A stretch of DNA of 64,000 bases from Allohoeflea poritis (lineage in GTDB: Bacteria > Pseudomonadota > Alphaproteobacteria > Rhizobiales > Rhizobiaceae). A model generated the notes under the pieces. That model had not been told where the DNA came from, made no database searches, and saw only the letters and a list, made by a program, of their open reading frames with translations. Positions 40,711 through 48,873 of this stretch are shown here, in pieces (position 1 is the stretch's first letter; every line of letters starts with the position of its first letter). The stretch is taken from NCBI RefSeq assembly GCF_027889715.1, contig NZ_JAPJZH010000008.1, positions 62,001 through 126,000 of the forward strand, given 5' to 3'. Made by a program: the position numbers and the translations under genes.

Positions 40711-41739
40711 TCAGCCTCCTGTGGACGAAACGGCCGGAAGGTCCGGCAGTCCGAATAGCGAATGGTCGGGATCGCGTGCGGCCGCCTGCGTGCGCCGCCC
40801 CGCCCGCAATTTTGCCGAACGCGAACGCGGATTTCTCGCTGCCTCTTCCTCGCTCGCCGCGATAACGAGCTTGCCGACAGGCTCGAATGTTGCCGGCACC
40901 ACGGCCGCTTCCGGCAGATGCCTTGACGCGCCGCCGCCCCTGCCGAAACGGTCCTGGAAGAAGCGCTTGACGATCCGGTCTTCCAGCGAATGAAAAGTCA
41001 CCACCACCAGGCGCCCGCCGGGTTTCAGCACCCGCTCGGCGGAAAACAGCGCATTGGCAAGCTCCACGAGTTCTTCATTGACGAAAATCCTGAGCGCCTG
41101 GAACACCCGGGTCGCCGGATGGATCTTGTCGCGCGCCCGCCGCGGCTTGACCGTTTCGATCAGCGCCGCGAGGTCGCGGGTCGAGGAGAAACGTTCACTC
41201 TTGCGCCGCGCTTCGATGGCGCGGGCAATCCTGCCGGCCTGCTTTTCTTCGCCCAGCAGTCCGAAGACGCGCGTCAGGTCGGAGACTTTCAGCGTATTGA
41301 CGACATCGGCTGCGCTGGGCCCGCTCTGCGACATCCGCATGTCGAGCGGGCCGTCCTTCTGGAAGGAAAATCCCCGCTCGGCCTCGTCGACCTGCATGGA
41401 TGAAACGCCGATATCGAGCACAACCGCATCGAGACCGCCATCGGGCGCATGATCGGCAAGCCGGCTGAAACGTGCTTCCACAAGGTCCAACTGACCGGGA
41501 AAAGCGGTCGCCAGGTCCTTGCCGCCGGCGATCGCATTCGGATCGCGGTCCAGCGCAATGACCCGTGCTCCTGTTTCCAGAATGGCGCGGCTGTAGCCGC
41601 CGGCGCCGAATGTTCCGTCGAGGACGACCTGTCCGCGCCCCGGCTGCAGCGCGGACAGGACCTCGTTAAGGAGAACCGGAATGTGGCGCACAGGTCCGCC
41701 ACCGGCGTCATGATTCATGCCGCCAGAGTGCGCAGTCAT
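40711..41739 (-). CDS. rsmH: 16S rRNA (cytosine(1402)-N4)-methyltransferase RsmH
   Basis: RsmH (MraW) methylates N4 of C1402 in the decoding centre of 16S rRNA. The frame is open far upstream across mraZ, but the start at 41739 gives an ATGA overlap with the mraZ stop and is the normal N terminus ([40 protein letters not shown]). Other motifs are [28 protein letters not shown] and [18 protein letters not shown]. The 342-residue length is normal. Confidence 0.96.
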   Translation of the reverse strand: MTAHSGGMNHDAGGGPVRHIPVLLNEVLSALQPGRGQVVLDGTFGAGGYSRAILETGARVIALDRDPNAIAGGKDLATAFPGQLDLVEARFSRLADHAPDGGLDAVVLDIGVSSMQVDEAERGFSFQKDGPLDMRMSQSGPSAADVVNTLKVSDLTRVFGLLGEEKQAGRIARAIEARRKSERFSSTRDLAALIETVKPRRARDKIHPATRVFQALRIFVNEELVELANALFSAERVLKPGGRLVVVTFHSLEDRIVKRFFQDRFGRGGGASRHLPEAAVVPATFEPVGKLVIAASEEEAARNPRSRSAKLRAGRRTQAAARDPDHSLFGLPDLPAVSSTGG

Positions 41740-42194
41740 CCCGCCTCTCCTTGACCGGCGCGAGGCCGTGCCCCCGCCATGCGCCGGCTCAGGGCTTCCT
41801 GTCGTTTTTCCTCGTATCGAACAGGATCCCATAGCTGAAAATGGTCCGACCGGCCGACAAAGGTCACCTGGTCGGTTATGCCCGTGTAATCGCGGATGAA
41901 GTCGCTCACCATCAGACGGCCCTCGCCGTCGAGCTTCAGAAACACACCGCCCCCATGAATGAGCAGCGACATGTCGTTGGCATCCTCCGAGAACGGGTCG
42001 CCCTCGTCGATCTGCCGCTCGTAGCGGTCGAGCAGATCCGGTCCGCCGACCGTCACCGCTGGATAGACAAAGTCCTGGATGGCGTACAGCTCCTGTATGT
42101 CGAGGCGCGTCAGAACGTTGCGAAACTGGGCCGGTACGGACACCCGACCCTTCGCATCGATCTTGTTCGTCGCATTCGACAGGAACCGGTTCAT
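41736..42194 (-). CDS. mraZ: Transcriptional regulator MraZ
   Basis: MraZ is an AbrB-fold repressor of its own dcw operon. The 152-residue protein has the two tandem SpoVT/AbrB-like half-domains, starting [25 protein letters not shown] and later [35 protein letters not shown]. It is the first gene of the proximal dcw arm. Four TGGGN boxes at 10-bp spacing lie 155 bases upstream, matching the known MraZ operator type and suggesting autoregulation. Confidence 0.96.
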   Translation of the reverse strand: MNRFLSNATNKIDAKGRVSVPAQFRNVLTRLDIQELYAIQDFVYPAVTVGGPDLLDRYERQIDEGDPFSEDANDMSLLIHGGGVFLKLDGEGRLMVSDFIRDYTGITDQVTFVGRSDHFQLWDPVRYEEKRQEALSRRMAGARPRAGQGEAG

Positions 42195-42348
42195 TACGCA
42201 AAACCGCCGTTTCCAGGCCTGAAGACCATAACATGCCGCCTCCGGAGATCACTGACCGCAAGCTGCGCGGGCTGACCGGTGCCTCTTTGCTGCACCTGGA
42301 CCGAACCCGCCGTCGGGCTACGCCTGAACACCCCTCTCTCAGTTCGTT
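42195..42348. other. mraZ leader region
   Basis: This is the first part of a 339-base gap between mraZ and rnpB. No gene is supported; the short frames read here on both strands have no ribosome site or family match. It should contain the mraZ 5' untranslated region below the MraZ boxes at 42349-42383. Confidence 0.5.
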
Positions 42349-42383
42349 TGGGATATCATGGGATAATTTGGGCGTCAATGGGA
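42349..42383. promoter_or_regulatory. Four MraZ boxes (TGGGN) upstream of mraZ
   Basis: TGGGA at 42349, 42359 and 42379 and TGGGC at 42369 form four repeats at an exact 10-bp period. E. coli MraZ binds TGGGN repeats separated by five bases, so this is a very good operator match. They read on the plus strand, opposite to mraZ transcription. Confidence 0.8.
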
Positions 42384-42443
42384 CAAGCCTGTTCAAACGT
42401 GGTTTCACAGACCCCACAAAACCGCCCTTATGGTTAATGAATC

Positions 42444-42489
42444 GCTAACGCGCCGGGGAATCCGATTTGCTTCGCCGGATTCCGTTAGC
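42444..42489 (-). terminator. Compound hairpin downstream of rnpB
   Basis: GGAATCCG pairs with CGGATTCC around an 11-base loop. GCTAAC and GTTAGC extend the stem beyond a one-sided 7-base bulge. It lies 45 bases past the rnpB 3' end on its strand. A U tract is lacking, so termination is tentative. Confidence 0.5.
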
Positions 42490-42533
42490 CGGCAATTCGA
42501 AGTGATTCGCTGTCCATGCGACGGGATGGAAGC

Positions 42534-42957
42534 GCCAGCCGGCCTGTAAGCCGGGTTCTGTACCGCACGCCGGAGCGGCGGCGACAGCCATTCCTCTGGG
42601 ACAGGACTTGCACCCTGCCTCTAGCAACCTACCCGGATGACATGCCCGGAAACGGGGTGAGGCCGAAGCCCCGCGTCATCCCTATTCGGTCTTGCTCCCG
42701 GTGGGGTTTACCGTGCCGTTCCTGTCGCCAGGAACGCGGTGGGCTCTTACCCCACCCTTTCACCCTTACCCCGCCGGCATTCAGGTCCGGCGACAATGGA
42801 CCGGAATACAGGCGGGGCGGTCTGCTTTCTGTGGCACTTTCCCTGGGGTCACCCCCGCCGGACGTTATCCGGCACCGTGTTTCCGTGGAGCCCGGACTTT
42901 CCTCACCCCGCGCCTTTCGGCTGTTGCGGAGCGCGGCTGTCCGGCCGGCTGGCAGCC
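42534..42957 (-). ncRNA. rnpB: RNase P RNA, bacterial type A
   Basis: The catalytic RNA of RNase P, which matures tRNA 5' ends. The two ends pair exactly as helix P1: GCCAGCCGGCC at 42953-42943 and GGCCGGCTGGC at 42544-42534 on the minus strand. Conserved core sequences are visible on the minus strand, including the 5' CR-type GAGGAAAGTCCGGGCTCC and the 3' ACAGAACCCGGCTTACAGG. The roughly 420-base length fits an alphaproteobacterial type A RNA. Short protein frames across it are artefacts. Position upstream of mraZ is common in rhizobia. The exact outer ends may differ by a few bases. Confidence 0.95.
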
Positions 42958-43189
42958 TCTGATAGCGAAGATGGGAACGAATGGCCAGAAATACCAGCGA
43001 TTTGGGTGAACGCCGATTCGGCGCAAATGGGACGGTATGACAGCAAAACCGGCATAACCGACATCCGGCACAGCACATTTGCTGGCGATATTCGTTATTC
43101 GCGGTAAATAGAAGCAGTTTGTATTTGCGAACGCTATGGTGCTTGGCTAGGTTTCGACACACGCGAAGTAAAAAGGGAGAAATAGTTTC

Positions 43190-43522
43190 ATGGCCGGTAA
43201 ATTTGAGCTTTACAAGGACAAGGCTGGCGAGTTCCGTTTCCGCCTCAAGGCCGGAAATGGTCAGATCATTCTGGCGAGTGAAGGCTACAAGCAGCGCGCG
43301 AGCGCCGAGAACGGCATCGAATCGGTCCGCAAGAATTCGGCCGACGATGCGCGTTTTGACCGGACTGAAACGAAGGGCGGCAAACACCGGTTCAATCTCA
43401 AGGCGACCAACGGCCAGGTCATCGGCACCAGCGAATCCTACGAGAGCGCATCCTCACGCGAGAACGGCATCGCATCGGTCAAGAAGAACGCGCCTGATGC
43501 AAAGGTCGAGGATCTGACCTGA
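43190..43522 (+). CDS. DUF1508 tandem-repeat protein (YegP family)
   Basis: The 110-residue protein is two copies of the DUF1508 unit: KFELYKDKAGEFRFRLKAGN and GKHRFNLKATNGQVIGTSE, each followed by a Y-x-S or Y-K element and NGI(E/A)SV(R/K)KN. The family is small, widespread and uncharacterised. The start follows AAGGGAG. No signal peptide. It stands alone on the plus strand between rnpB and a minus-strand gene. No terminator is evident in the 176 bases after it. Confidence 0.93.
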   Translation: MAGKFELYKDKAGEFRFRLKAGNGQIILASEGYKQRASAENGIESVRKNSADDARFDRTETKGGKHRFNLKATNGQVIGTSESYESASSRENGIASVKKNAPDAKVEDLT

Positions 43523-43698
43523 AGCTTCCCGCACCGAAGCTACTGAGTTGATTCTGCCTTCCCGATCAGCAAACCGGCGCCTGCGCAATTCGCATCACCG
43601 CCGGATTGCTGGTCTTTATGTGTATGCAAAGCCGTCGCACCGATCCATTCGAATACGATATCTGACGGGAACGAACCTCCAGGTCTGAGCACTTATTC

Positions 43699-44253
43699 TC
43701 AGATGTCGCTTTGCACCTTGGTCAACAAGTTCACGCAGGATTGCAGCACAAAGCGCCTTATGCGCTCGGACTCGACATCAAGAGACCGGTCCCGTGGGTT
43801 CGGTTTACCCCGTGTCTTTATCAGTTCACGTATGCTCAGGTTCATGCGGATCCATTGTTTCCAGCTGGGCCTGTAACGAACCGTGTGGGCGCATATCGTT
43901 TTGTCCGCTGCCGCCTCATAGACACGGGCCGTCATGATGATCTCCGGCCTCCAGACCAGCGGAACCACGTAGTGACTGGCGCCGACATATGTGAAGCTGC
44001 CGAGCTCATAGTCTGAAACCGTCAGGTCGATTGCCAGGCCGTCACCATCGTCCGGATCCCGTTGCGACAAGGAAGGCAACGCCAGGATTTCCAGCAGGGA
44101 CTGCTGAATCAACTCCTTCACATAATTGTCGTCGGGTGTCCAAAAATAAGAGCCCCCCTTCTTCAGGCTTGGACTGGAAGCCACCGTTACATTTCCCAGG
44201 AAGAGCTTTCGCCCGGTATCTTTCTTTCGCTTCCAGAACATTCCGCTGAACAT
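43699..44253 (-). CDS. Hypothetical protein, 184 residues
   Basis: I do not recognise the family. The protein has no clear signal peptide or lipobox. It shows an alpha/beta pattern with SLKKGGSYFWTPDDNYVKELIQQSLLEI near the N terminus, LAIDLTVSDYELGSFTYVG in the middle and RRFVLQSCVNLLTKVQSDI at the C terminus, a layout seen in some periplasmic LptE- or GNA1162-like proteins. The start is uncertain: none of the first Met codons (residues 1 or 5) has a good ribosome site. Codon use looks less GC-rich than the neighbours. It may be a transferred or decaying gene. Confidence 0.5.
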   Translation of the reverse strand: MFSGMFWKRKKDTGRKLFLGNVTVASSPSLKKGGSYFWTPDDNYVKELIQQSLLEILALPSLSQRDPDDGDGLAIDLTVSDYELGSFTYVGASHYVVPLVWRPEIIMTARVYEAAADKTICAHTVRYRPSWKQWIRMNLSIRELIKTRGKPNPRDRSLDVESERIRRFVLQSCVNLLTKVQSDI

Positions 44254-44428
44254 CGTGGCGTCGTTGCCGTTATCCGTTCATATAATATGCGGCTCGGCGA
44301 ATTGAACGAATTGCACACCAAAAAGTTTACCGCACACTCATGAGGTTCGTTCAGAGCACATGCCTCATGCCACTGCTGTCGGCGGCCATCGCTTTAAGCG
44401 CGACACGATCGACCTTGCCTGCATTGCC

Positions 44429-44694
44429 CTAGGAGCCGGCCGGCAGATATTCCATGAAGAAATCGATCTGGTTCTGGCCCATAACTTTGCGGATGGTTTC
44501 TTCATCCATTCCGAGATCAAGCAGCGCATCGGTGATCAGCGCCATCTGCGACGCGTCGATCTTCGTTGTCACCGCGCCGCCTTCAACCAAATTCTGCCCG
44601 TTCTCGGCGAAGGGCGCACGATGAAATGCAATGCCGCGCCGCCAGCCGCGACAAGCACCAGCGGAACGATCCAGAACAGATGGCGCCTTCTCAA
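44429..44694 (-). pseudogene. Remnant of M19 membrane dipeptidase (internal deletion and frameshift)
   Basis: The N-terminal piece (start TTG at 44694, after GGGGAGG) encodes RRRHLFWIVPLVLVAAGGAA, the membrane anchor typical of rhizobial M19 dipeptidases. A one-base shift then moves to APFAENGQNLVEG, which continues the same protein. It jumps directly to the family C terminus DASQMALITDALLDLGMDEE and a tail containing GQNQIDFF. About 250-300 catalytic residues between them are absent. The remnant shows that a dipeptidase gene was deleted here. Neither half alone encodes a working enzyme. Confidence 0.7.
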
Positions 44695-44779
44695 GACAAT
44701 CCCTCCCCTTCAGGTTGCCATTGTGCAGCAACGCACGGGGCTCCTTCCAAGGACTGTCTTGAGACGCCGTCGGGATGAA

Positions 44780-45310
44780 TCAGCCCAGGATATTGCGCAC
44801 TTTCTTGCAGTAGCGCGAGGACACTGGATTCATCCGCTTGGCACCGTGGCCGGCATTGTAGCGAAGGATCGTGCCGCAGGTATCGCCGCCGCTCAGCTGG
44901 TGCGCCTTGCCCAGATACTTCATGCCGTATTTGATATTGGTTTCAGGATCGTACAGCCCCTTCGTGGAACCGCGATAGCCCATCAGCCGCGCCGTCGCCG
45001 GCTTGATCTGCATCAGGCCGACTTCACCGGCCCTGCCGCGCGCCTTCGGATTGAAGTTGCTTTCGACCTCGACGACCGCATGCGCCAGCGAGGACGGCAC
45101 GCCGTGCTTGCGCGCATAGCTGTTGATCAGCCGGGAAAACTTCGGATGTTTCTGAACGGCCGGCTCGGCCGATTTGAAGATGGATGATGTGATGGCACTG
45201 AAATCGACCTTGATCTTGGCCCGTTCTTCTTCTTCCGCAATTGCCGCAGTCGAGAGGGAAACCAGACCGGCGCAGACAAACGCGCGGACAAAGGCTCCTG
45301 TTCTTGTCAT
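44780..45310 (-). CDS. Lytic transglycosylase, SLT domain
   Basis: The 176-residue protein has a signal peptide ending near AAIAEE and one SLT catalytic domain. The catalytic Glu83 lies in VVEVESNFNPKARGRAGEVG, followed by GLMQIKPATARLMGY and the substrate motif RYNAGHGAKRM. It cleaves the MurNAc-GlcNAc bond of peptidoglycan with formation of an anhydro end, in the periplasm. It lies between the dipeptidase remnant and the amidase gene, all on the minus strand. Confidence 0.92.
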   Translation of the reverse strand: MTRTGAFVRAFVCAGLVSLSTAAIAEEEERAKIKVDFSAITSSIFKSAEPAVQKHPKFSRLINSYARKHGVPSSLAHAVVEVESNFNPKARGRAGEVGLMQIKPATARLMGYRGSTKGLYDPETNIKYGMKYLGKAHQLSGGDTCGTILRYNAGHGAKRMNPVSSRYCKKVRNILG

Positions 45311-45343
45311 TCTTTTTCACTCCAAACGAAAGTTTCTTTGATC

Positions 45344-45381
45344 CAAACGAAAAGGCCGCCTACGCATTACCCAGGGCGGCC
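45344..45381 (-). terminator. Terminator of the djlA-amidase operon
   Basis: On the minus strand GGCCGCC, a 14-base loop and GGCGGCC form a 7-bp stem followed by TTTTCGTTT. It lies about 113 bases past the amidase stop and just before the transglycosylase gene. Confidence 0.75.
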
Positions 45382-45493
45382 CGGTCAAATCCGGTGGAGA
45401 GTTCTAGTGATCAATTTTGGTGAATGGTGGCATGGCCGTAACGTTCCGTTACAGCCTGTAAGAATTGCGATTGCTGCGCTGCACTATTCGGCG

Positions 45494-46255
45494 TCAGGAT
45501 GCCGTTTCCGGCAAGGCGGAAAGCAGTTTGTGAAGCGTCTCAATGGTGGAAGTATCGGCAACGCCGTCAACTCTGGCGGGTCGGAAATGACGCTGGAATG
45601 CACGGATGGCTGCCTCCAGGCAATCGTCATATAATCCTGTAATATCAATGCCATAACCATACATTGTCAGCATCGCCTGAAGCGCTTCGACCGGTTGGCC
45701 CTGATCGCCCCGTTGCAGGAACCTGCCGCCGGTTGCGCGCGACGGCTCGACCCAGTGACCGATGCCCGCATCAAAAAGTGATTGCCAGGGAAACTTTTCC
45801 CCCGGATCCTCTTTGCGCTGCGGTGCAATATCGCTGTGGGCCAGCACTCTTTGCGGCACGATTGCCCACCTGTCGACACAGTTTCGACACAATTCGATGA
45901 CTGCCGCGATCTGCTCCGGCGGGAAATCCGGGTAAGTTCCCTGATGGCCGGGATTGGCGATTTCGATCCCGATCGAGCGCGAATTGAGGTCGCGCTCGCC
46001 CTTCCAGAAACTGTCGCCCGCGTGCCATGCGCGCTTTTCTTCCGGCACCATCTGGACGATGCGCCCGTCCTCGAAAACGAAGTAGTGCGCCGAGACCTGA
46101 GAGCGTTCCGAACACAGCCAGTCGAGCGCCTGGTCGGCGTCATCCATGCCGGTATAGTGGAGCACCAGCATGTCGGCGGGTCCGCCGGCGCGTTCGCCGT
46201 AGTTCGGAGACGGACGAATCGCTGCCCCGGCAAATTCCGGCCGTAGAAGCGTCAT
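45494..46255 (-). CDS. N-acetylmuramoyl-L-alanine amidase, AmiD-like (Amidase_2)
   Basis: The 253-residue protein has an Amidase_2 domain with zinc ligands in LVLHYTGMDDADQALDWL and VLAHSDIAP, plus AWHAGDSFWKG and SIGIEIAN. A C-terminal peptidoglycan-binding domain follows (GDQGQPVEALQAMLTMYGY). It cleaves the amide bond between MurNAc and L-Ala. No signal peptide is seen at the chosen start, so a cytoplasmic recycling role like AmpD is possible. Its start overlaps the stop of the djlA-like gene by four bases. Confidence 0.93.
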   Translation of the reverse strand: MTLLRPEFAGAAIRPSPNYGERAGGPADMLVLHYTGMDDADQALDWLCSERSQVSAHYFVFEDGRIVQMVPEEKRAWHAGDSFWKGERDLNSRSIGIEIANPGHQGTYPDFPPEQIAAVIELCRNCVDRWAIVPQRVLAHSDIAPQRKEDPGEKFPWQSLFDAGIGHWVEPSRATGGRFLQRGDQGQPVEALQAMLTMYGYGIDITGLYDDCLEAAIRAFQRHFRPARVDGVADTSTIETLHKLLSALPETAS

Positions 46256-46962
46256 GCCACCCGCTTTTCTCTTTCGATTTCGGCGAAGGCGGTGTTCAGC
46301 GCCGCCATGCGGCTGTTGGCTATGGCAAGAAACTCTTCCGGAACGCCGCGCGCCACCAGCCGGTCCGGGTGCGCCTCGGAGACAAGCCGCCGATAATGCC
46401 GCTTGATCTCTTCGAACGGTGTGTCGCGCGAAAGGCCGAGCACGGCGTAGGGATCATGTGTCGTTTCATAGGTGTGGCGGGCGATGATCTGCTCGAAACT
46501 TGTTTCCCCGATATGGAAGATTTCGGCAATGCGCACCAGAAAACTGCGTTCCTTTTCGTGCAGCACGCCGTCTGCCTTGGCGATATGGAACAGCCCGTCC
46601 AAAATATCTTCCAGAAACAGCCCGTTATTGCCGCTGGAATTGCACAGGTCCGCCATCTTGGTGGCATAGGATTCGAATCCGGCGACATCCTGCTTGGCAA
46701 GATTGTAGAGCCGGGCGACATTGTGGGCCTCCTTGTCGGGGATCTCGAAAATCTCCTGGAAGGCAACCACCTCGTCAGGCGTGACGATGCCGTCGGCCTT
46801 GGCCATCTTGGCCGAAAGCGCGATCATCGCGACGGAGAACGCCACCCGCCGGCGTGTTTCCGGATCGCCTTCGAAGACCGTGCGAACGGCTTCGATAACC
46901 CCCGATATGGCACCGGTGGTGGCAATGCTGACGAACTGGCCAAGTCTGGCGAATACGGACAT
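46252..46962 (-). CDS. DjlA-type TerB and J-domain co-chaperone
   Basis: The 236-residue protein has an N-terminal TerB-like helical domain (VAMIALSAKMAKADGIVTPDEV to LFHIAKADGVLHEKERSFL, residues 45-145) and a C-terminal J domain. The J domain carries the HPD motif in SEAHPDRLVARG, which stimulates DnaK ATPase. This is the DjlA layout, although the short N-terminal hydrophobic part is weak as a membrane anchor. The co-transcribed amidase points to a link with envelope turnover, but that is inference from the four-base overlap. Confidence 0.9.
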   Translation of the reverse strand: MSVFARLGQFVSIATTGAISGVIEAVRTVFEGDPETRRRVAFSVAMIALSAKMAKADGIVTPDEVVAFQEIFEIPDKEAHNVARLYNLAKQDVAGFESYATKMADLCNSSGNNGLFLEDILDGLFHIAKADGVLHEKERSFLVRIAEIFHIGETSFEQIIARHTYETTHDPYAVLGLSRDTPFEEIKRHYRRLVSEAHPDRLVARGVPEEFLAIANSRMAALNTAFAEIEREKRVA

Positions 46963-47160
46963 GATGTGTCTTTATGCGATTTGCCTGCTTATAGCGGGAA
47001 TGGGCCGACAACGTCAAAACGTTCGCCCACATGCATTATTTGGCATCAGGACGCCGCGTAAACTGTAATAATAACCACACATATACCGACGGCAATTTGT
47101 CCATTGGACCGGCAGGACCAAGCGATAGCAAAGGCACGCGTAAAAAATGGCATTTTGAAC

Positions 47161-47388
47161 ATGAAATTTAAGGAACGCCAAATAGACATCTGGAAGGAAA
47201 TCAGGACCCTGTTTGTCTTCGCAGCCATTGTGTTCATCGTCCTGTTGTCGATCGTGCAAATTGCACAAATTGCGACAAAGACTATTTTTTGCCCCGAAAT
47301 GAAAATCTCCAATCCCGATGCATGGCAACGCAATTGCCAATGGCAAAATTACATATTGATTGTCGATATCGCTCGGGGCAATTACTGA
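47161..47388 (+). CDS. Small single-span membrane protein, 75 residues (uncertain)
   Basis: The frame encodes a polar N terminus (KFKERQIDIWKEIR), one hydrophobic helix (LFVFAAIVFIVLLSIVQI) and a short exported or cytoplasmic tail with two cysteines (IFCPEM, RNCQW). The region is clearly AT-richer than its neighbours. No convincing ribosome site is present; an in-frame ATG at 47104 is also possible. I do not recognise the family. It may be a transferred gene or not a gene at all. Confidence 0.35.
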   Translation: MKFKERQIDIWKEIRTLFVFAAIVFIVLLSIVQIAQIATKTIFCPEMKISNPDAWQRNCQWQNYILIVDIARGNY

Positions 47389-47445
47389 TAATTCCCTGAA
47401 TTTGTTTTGGATTTAGTAGGTTTCGGAATTTGAGGCACGGACACG

Positions 47446-47922
47446 ATGGCCCTACTGCACATGTCGATCAACGCCCGCGACCCAGAGGGCGTCTCGGCCT
47501 TCCTGGCCTCGCTGCTTGGCGGAGAAGCCCTCCCTTTCCCGCCTTTCCCGGAAAGCTGGATCGCCTTTTCAGGCACCGATGACGGCACCGCCATTGAGGT
47601 CTATCCGCTGACGCACCGCCTGGTAGCGGGCGAAAGCCAAGTGGAATGCCGCACGCAAAAGGCGGCGGACGAGCCGACCTTTGCCCACATCGCACTGGCA
47701 ACGGATCTCACGGCCGATGCCGTGCTTGCACTTGCCGGCGAACTGGACTGGCCGGCAAGACGATCCAATCGCGGCCCGTTTCACTGCATCGAGGTCTGGA
47801 TCGAGGAACGGCTTCTCATCGAAGTGCTCGACCCGGAGATGCGCGCAGACTATCGCGCCGGCATGACCATGCAGAACTGGCGCGCCATGTTCGACATGGA
47901 CCGCCCTGACCGCGAATCATAA
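47446..47922 (+). CDS. VOC/glyoxalase-fold protein
   Basis: The 158-residue protein begins LLHMSINARDPEGVSAFLASLLGG, which matches the first strand and helix of the vicinal oxygen chelate fold, and has a second unit (PTFAHIALATDLTADAVLALAGELDWPAR with FHCIEVWIEERLLIEVLDPEM). His in LHMSI and Glu in LIEVLDP are possible metal ligands. The substrate is unknown. It overlaps the end of the convergent Popeye-like gene by six bases. Confidence 0.75.
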   Translation: MALLHMSINARDPEGVSAFLASLLGGEALPFPPFPESWIAFSGTDDGTAIEVYPLTHRLVAGESQVECRTQKAADEPTFAHIALATDLTADAVLALAGELDWPARRSNRGPFHCIEVWIEERLLIEVLDPEMRADYRAGMTMQNWRAMFDMDRPDRES

Positions 47923-48603
47923 CCCTGCCAGCGTCCTTTCATTGGCCTTTGACAGCTTCAGGCGCAGATTGTTCTTGAAACCGGCCTGCAGCGCCAGCTT
48001 GATATCCGGCTTGCGGGCAAGGTGCTTGAGCAGCGTATCGCGATCGAACACCAGCGCGCGCAGGTCCGTTGTTGCGACCGTCGTGGCCGTTGCCGTGCTT
48101 CCGGAAAGGATACCGAGCTCGCCGATGAAATCTCCGTCACCGCAATTGGCCACCGGCTTGTTGTTGACGGAAACATCGACATGGCCCTCCGCGACATAGG
48201 TCAGACGCTCGACGGGTTCATCCTGTTGCGTCAGCACCGTGCCTGCCGGAATCTGTTTCCAGCTGCCCGTGTCGATGAACTGGCGCGCGAGCAGCGGCGG
48301 CACAAGCACCAGCGCATTCTGGCAGAAATGATATTCCTCGTCGGTGAACTTGACGGTGCGGCTGCGCCACAGCAGCAACAGCAGCTGCGACAGGTTGGCC
48401 AGGACAAACAGCCCCTCCCAGCCCGTCCCGATCGGATCGTGCAGCACGAAGCCGCTGTAGCTCATGCCGGCGACGCCCGAAACAAGGGCGATAATCCGAA
48501 GCCACATGATGGAATTCATCAGCATCGACAGCACCAGCAGCCCATAGGACAAATGGCCGGTGATCGCCTGCGGTGCGATTGCGGATTCAATAATGCTTTC
48601 CAA
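47917..48603 (-). CDS. Membrane-anchored cyclic nucleotide-binding-fold protein, Popeye-like
   Basis: The 228-residue protein has about three N-terminal membrane helices (LSYGLLVLSMLMNSIMWL to LFVLANLSQLLLLLW, residues 18-82) followed by a cNMP-binding fold (residues 100-225). This is the layout of Popeye proteins. The phosphate-binding cassette reads GDGDFIGELGILSGSTATAT, in which the Arg usual at the P-R-(S/T)-A position is replaced, so binding to cAMP in the usual manner is doubtful. It overlaps the VOC gene by six bases. Confidence 0.82.
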   Translation of the reverse strand: MESIIESAIAPQAITGHLSYGLLVLSMLMNSIMWLRIIALVSGVAGMSYSGFVLHDPIGTGWEGLFVLANLSQLLLLLWRSRTVKFTDEEYHFCQNALVLVPPLLARQFIDTGSWKQIPAGTVLTQQDEPVERLTYVAEGHVDVSVNNKPVANCGDGDFIGELGILSGSTATATTVATTDLRALVFDRDTLLKHLARKPDIKLALQAGFKNNLRLKLSKANERTLAGL

Positions 48604-48873
48604 GGCTACCCCTCACAATTCGACTGCGGGTCCAATTGTTGTTTGTTTCGGAACACTTGGCACCTTGACCATGGCCTCTTTATGGCCCGGTTCCGGGCCG
48701 GAACCGCGCGGGCATGGTCGTGCCGCACAGGGCATAGCATCAAACCGCAGGGTTTCAAGGCCGCACGAAAGCGTATGAACGTGCAGCAGGGCGTCATGAC
48801 CCGATCAAGGGTTGTGACCGGGTGCCAGAGACATATAGAATAACGTATGTTTGTCGTAACCGGGAGGACGACA

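Noticed and set aside
41740-42417. N-terminal extension of RsmH through mraZ
   Set aside because: The frame is open by chance; the start at 41739 overlaps the mraZ stop and matches the family N terminus.
42516-43009. Several protein frames across the RNase P RNA gene
   Set aside because: The DNA encodes a structured RNA with an exact P1 helix. These frames are well-known artefacts over rnpB.
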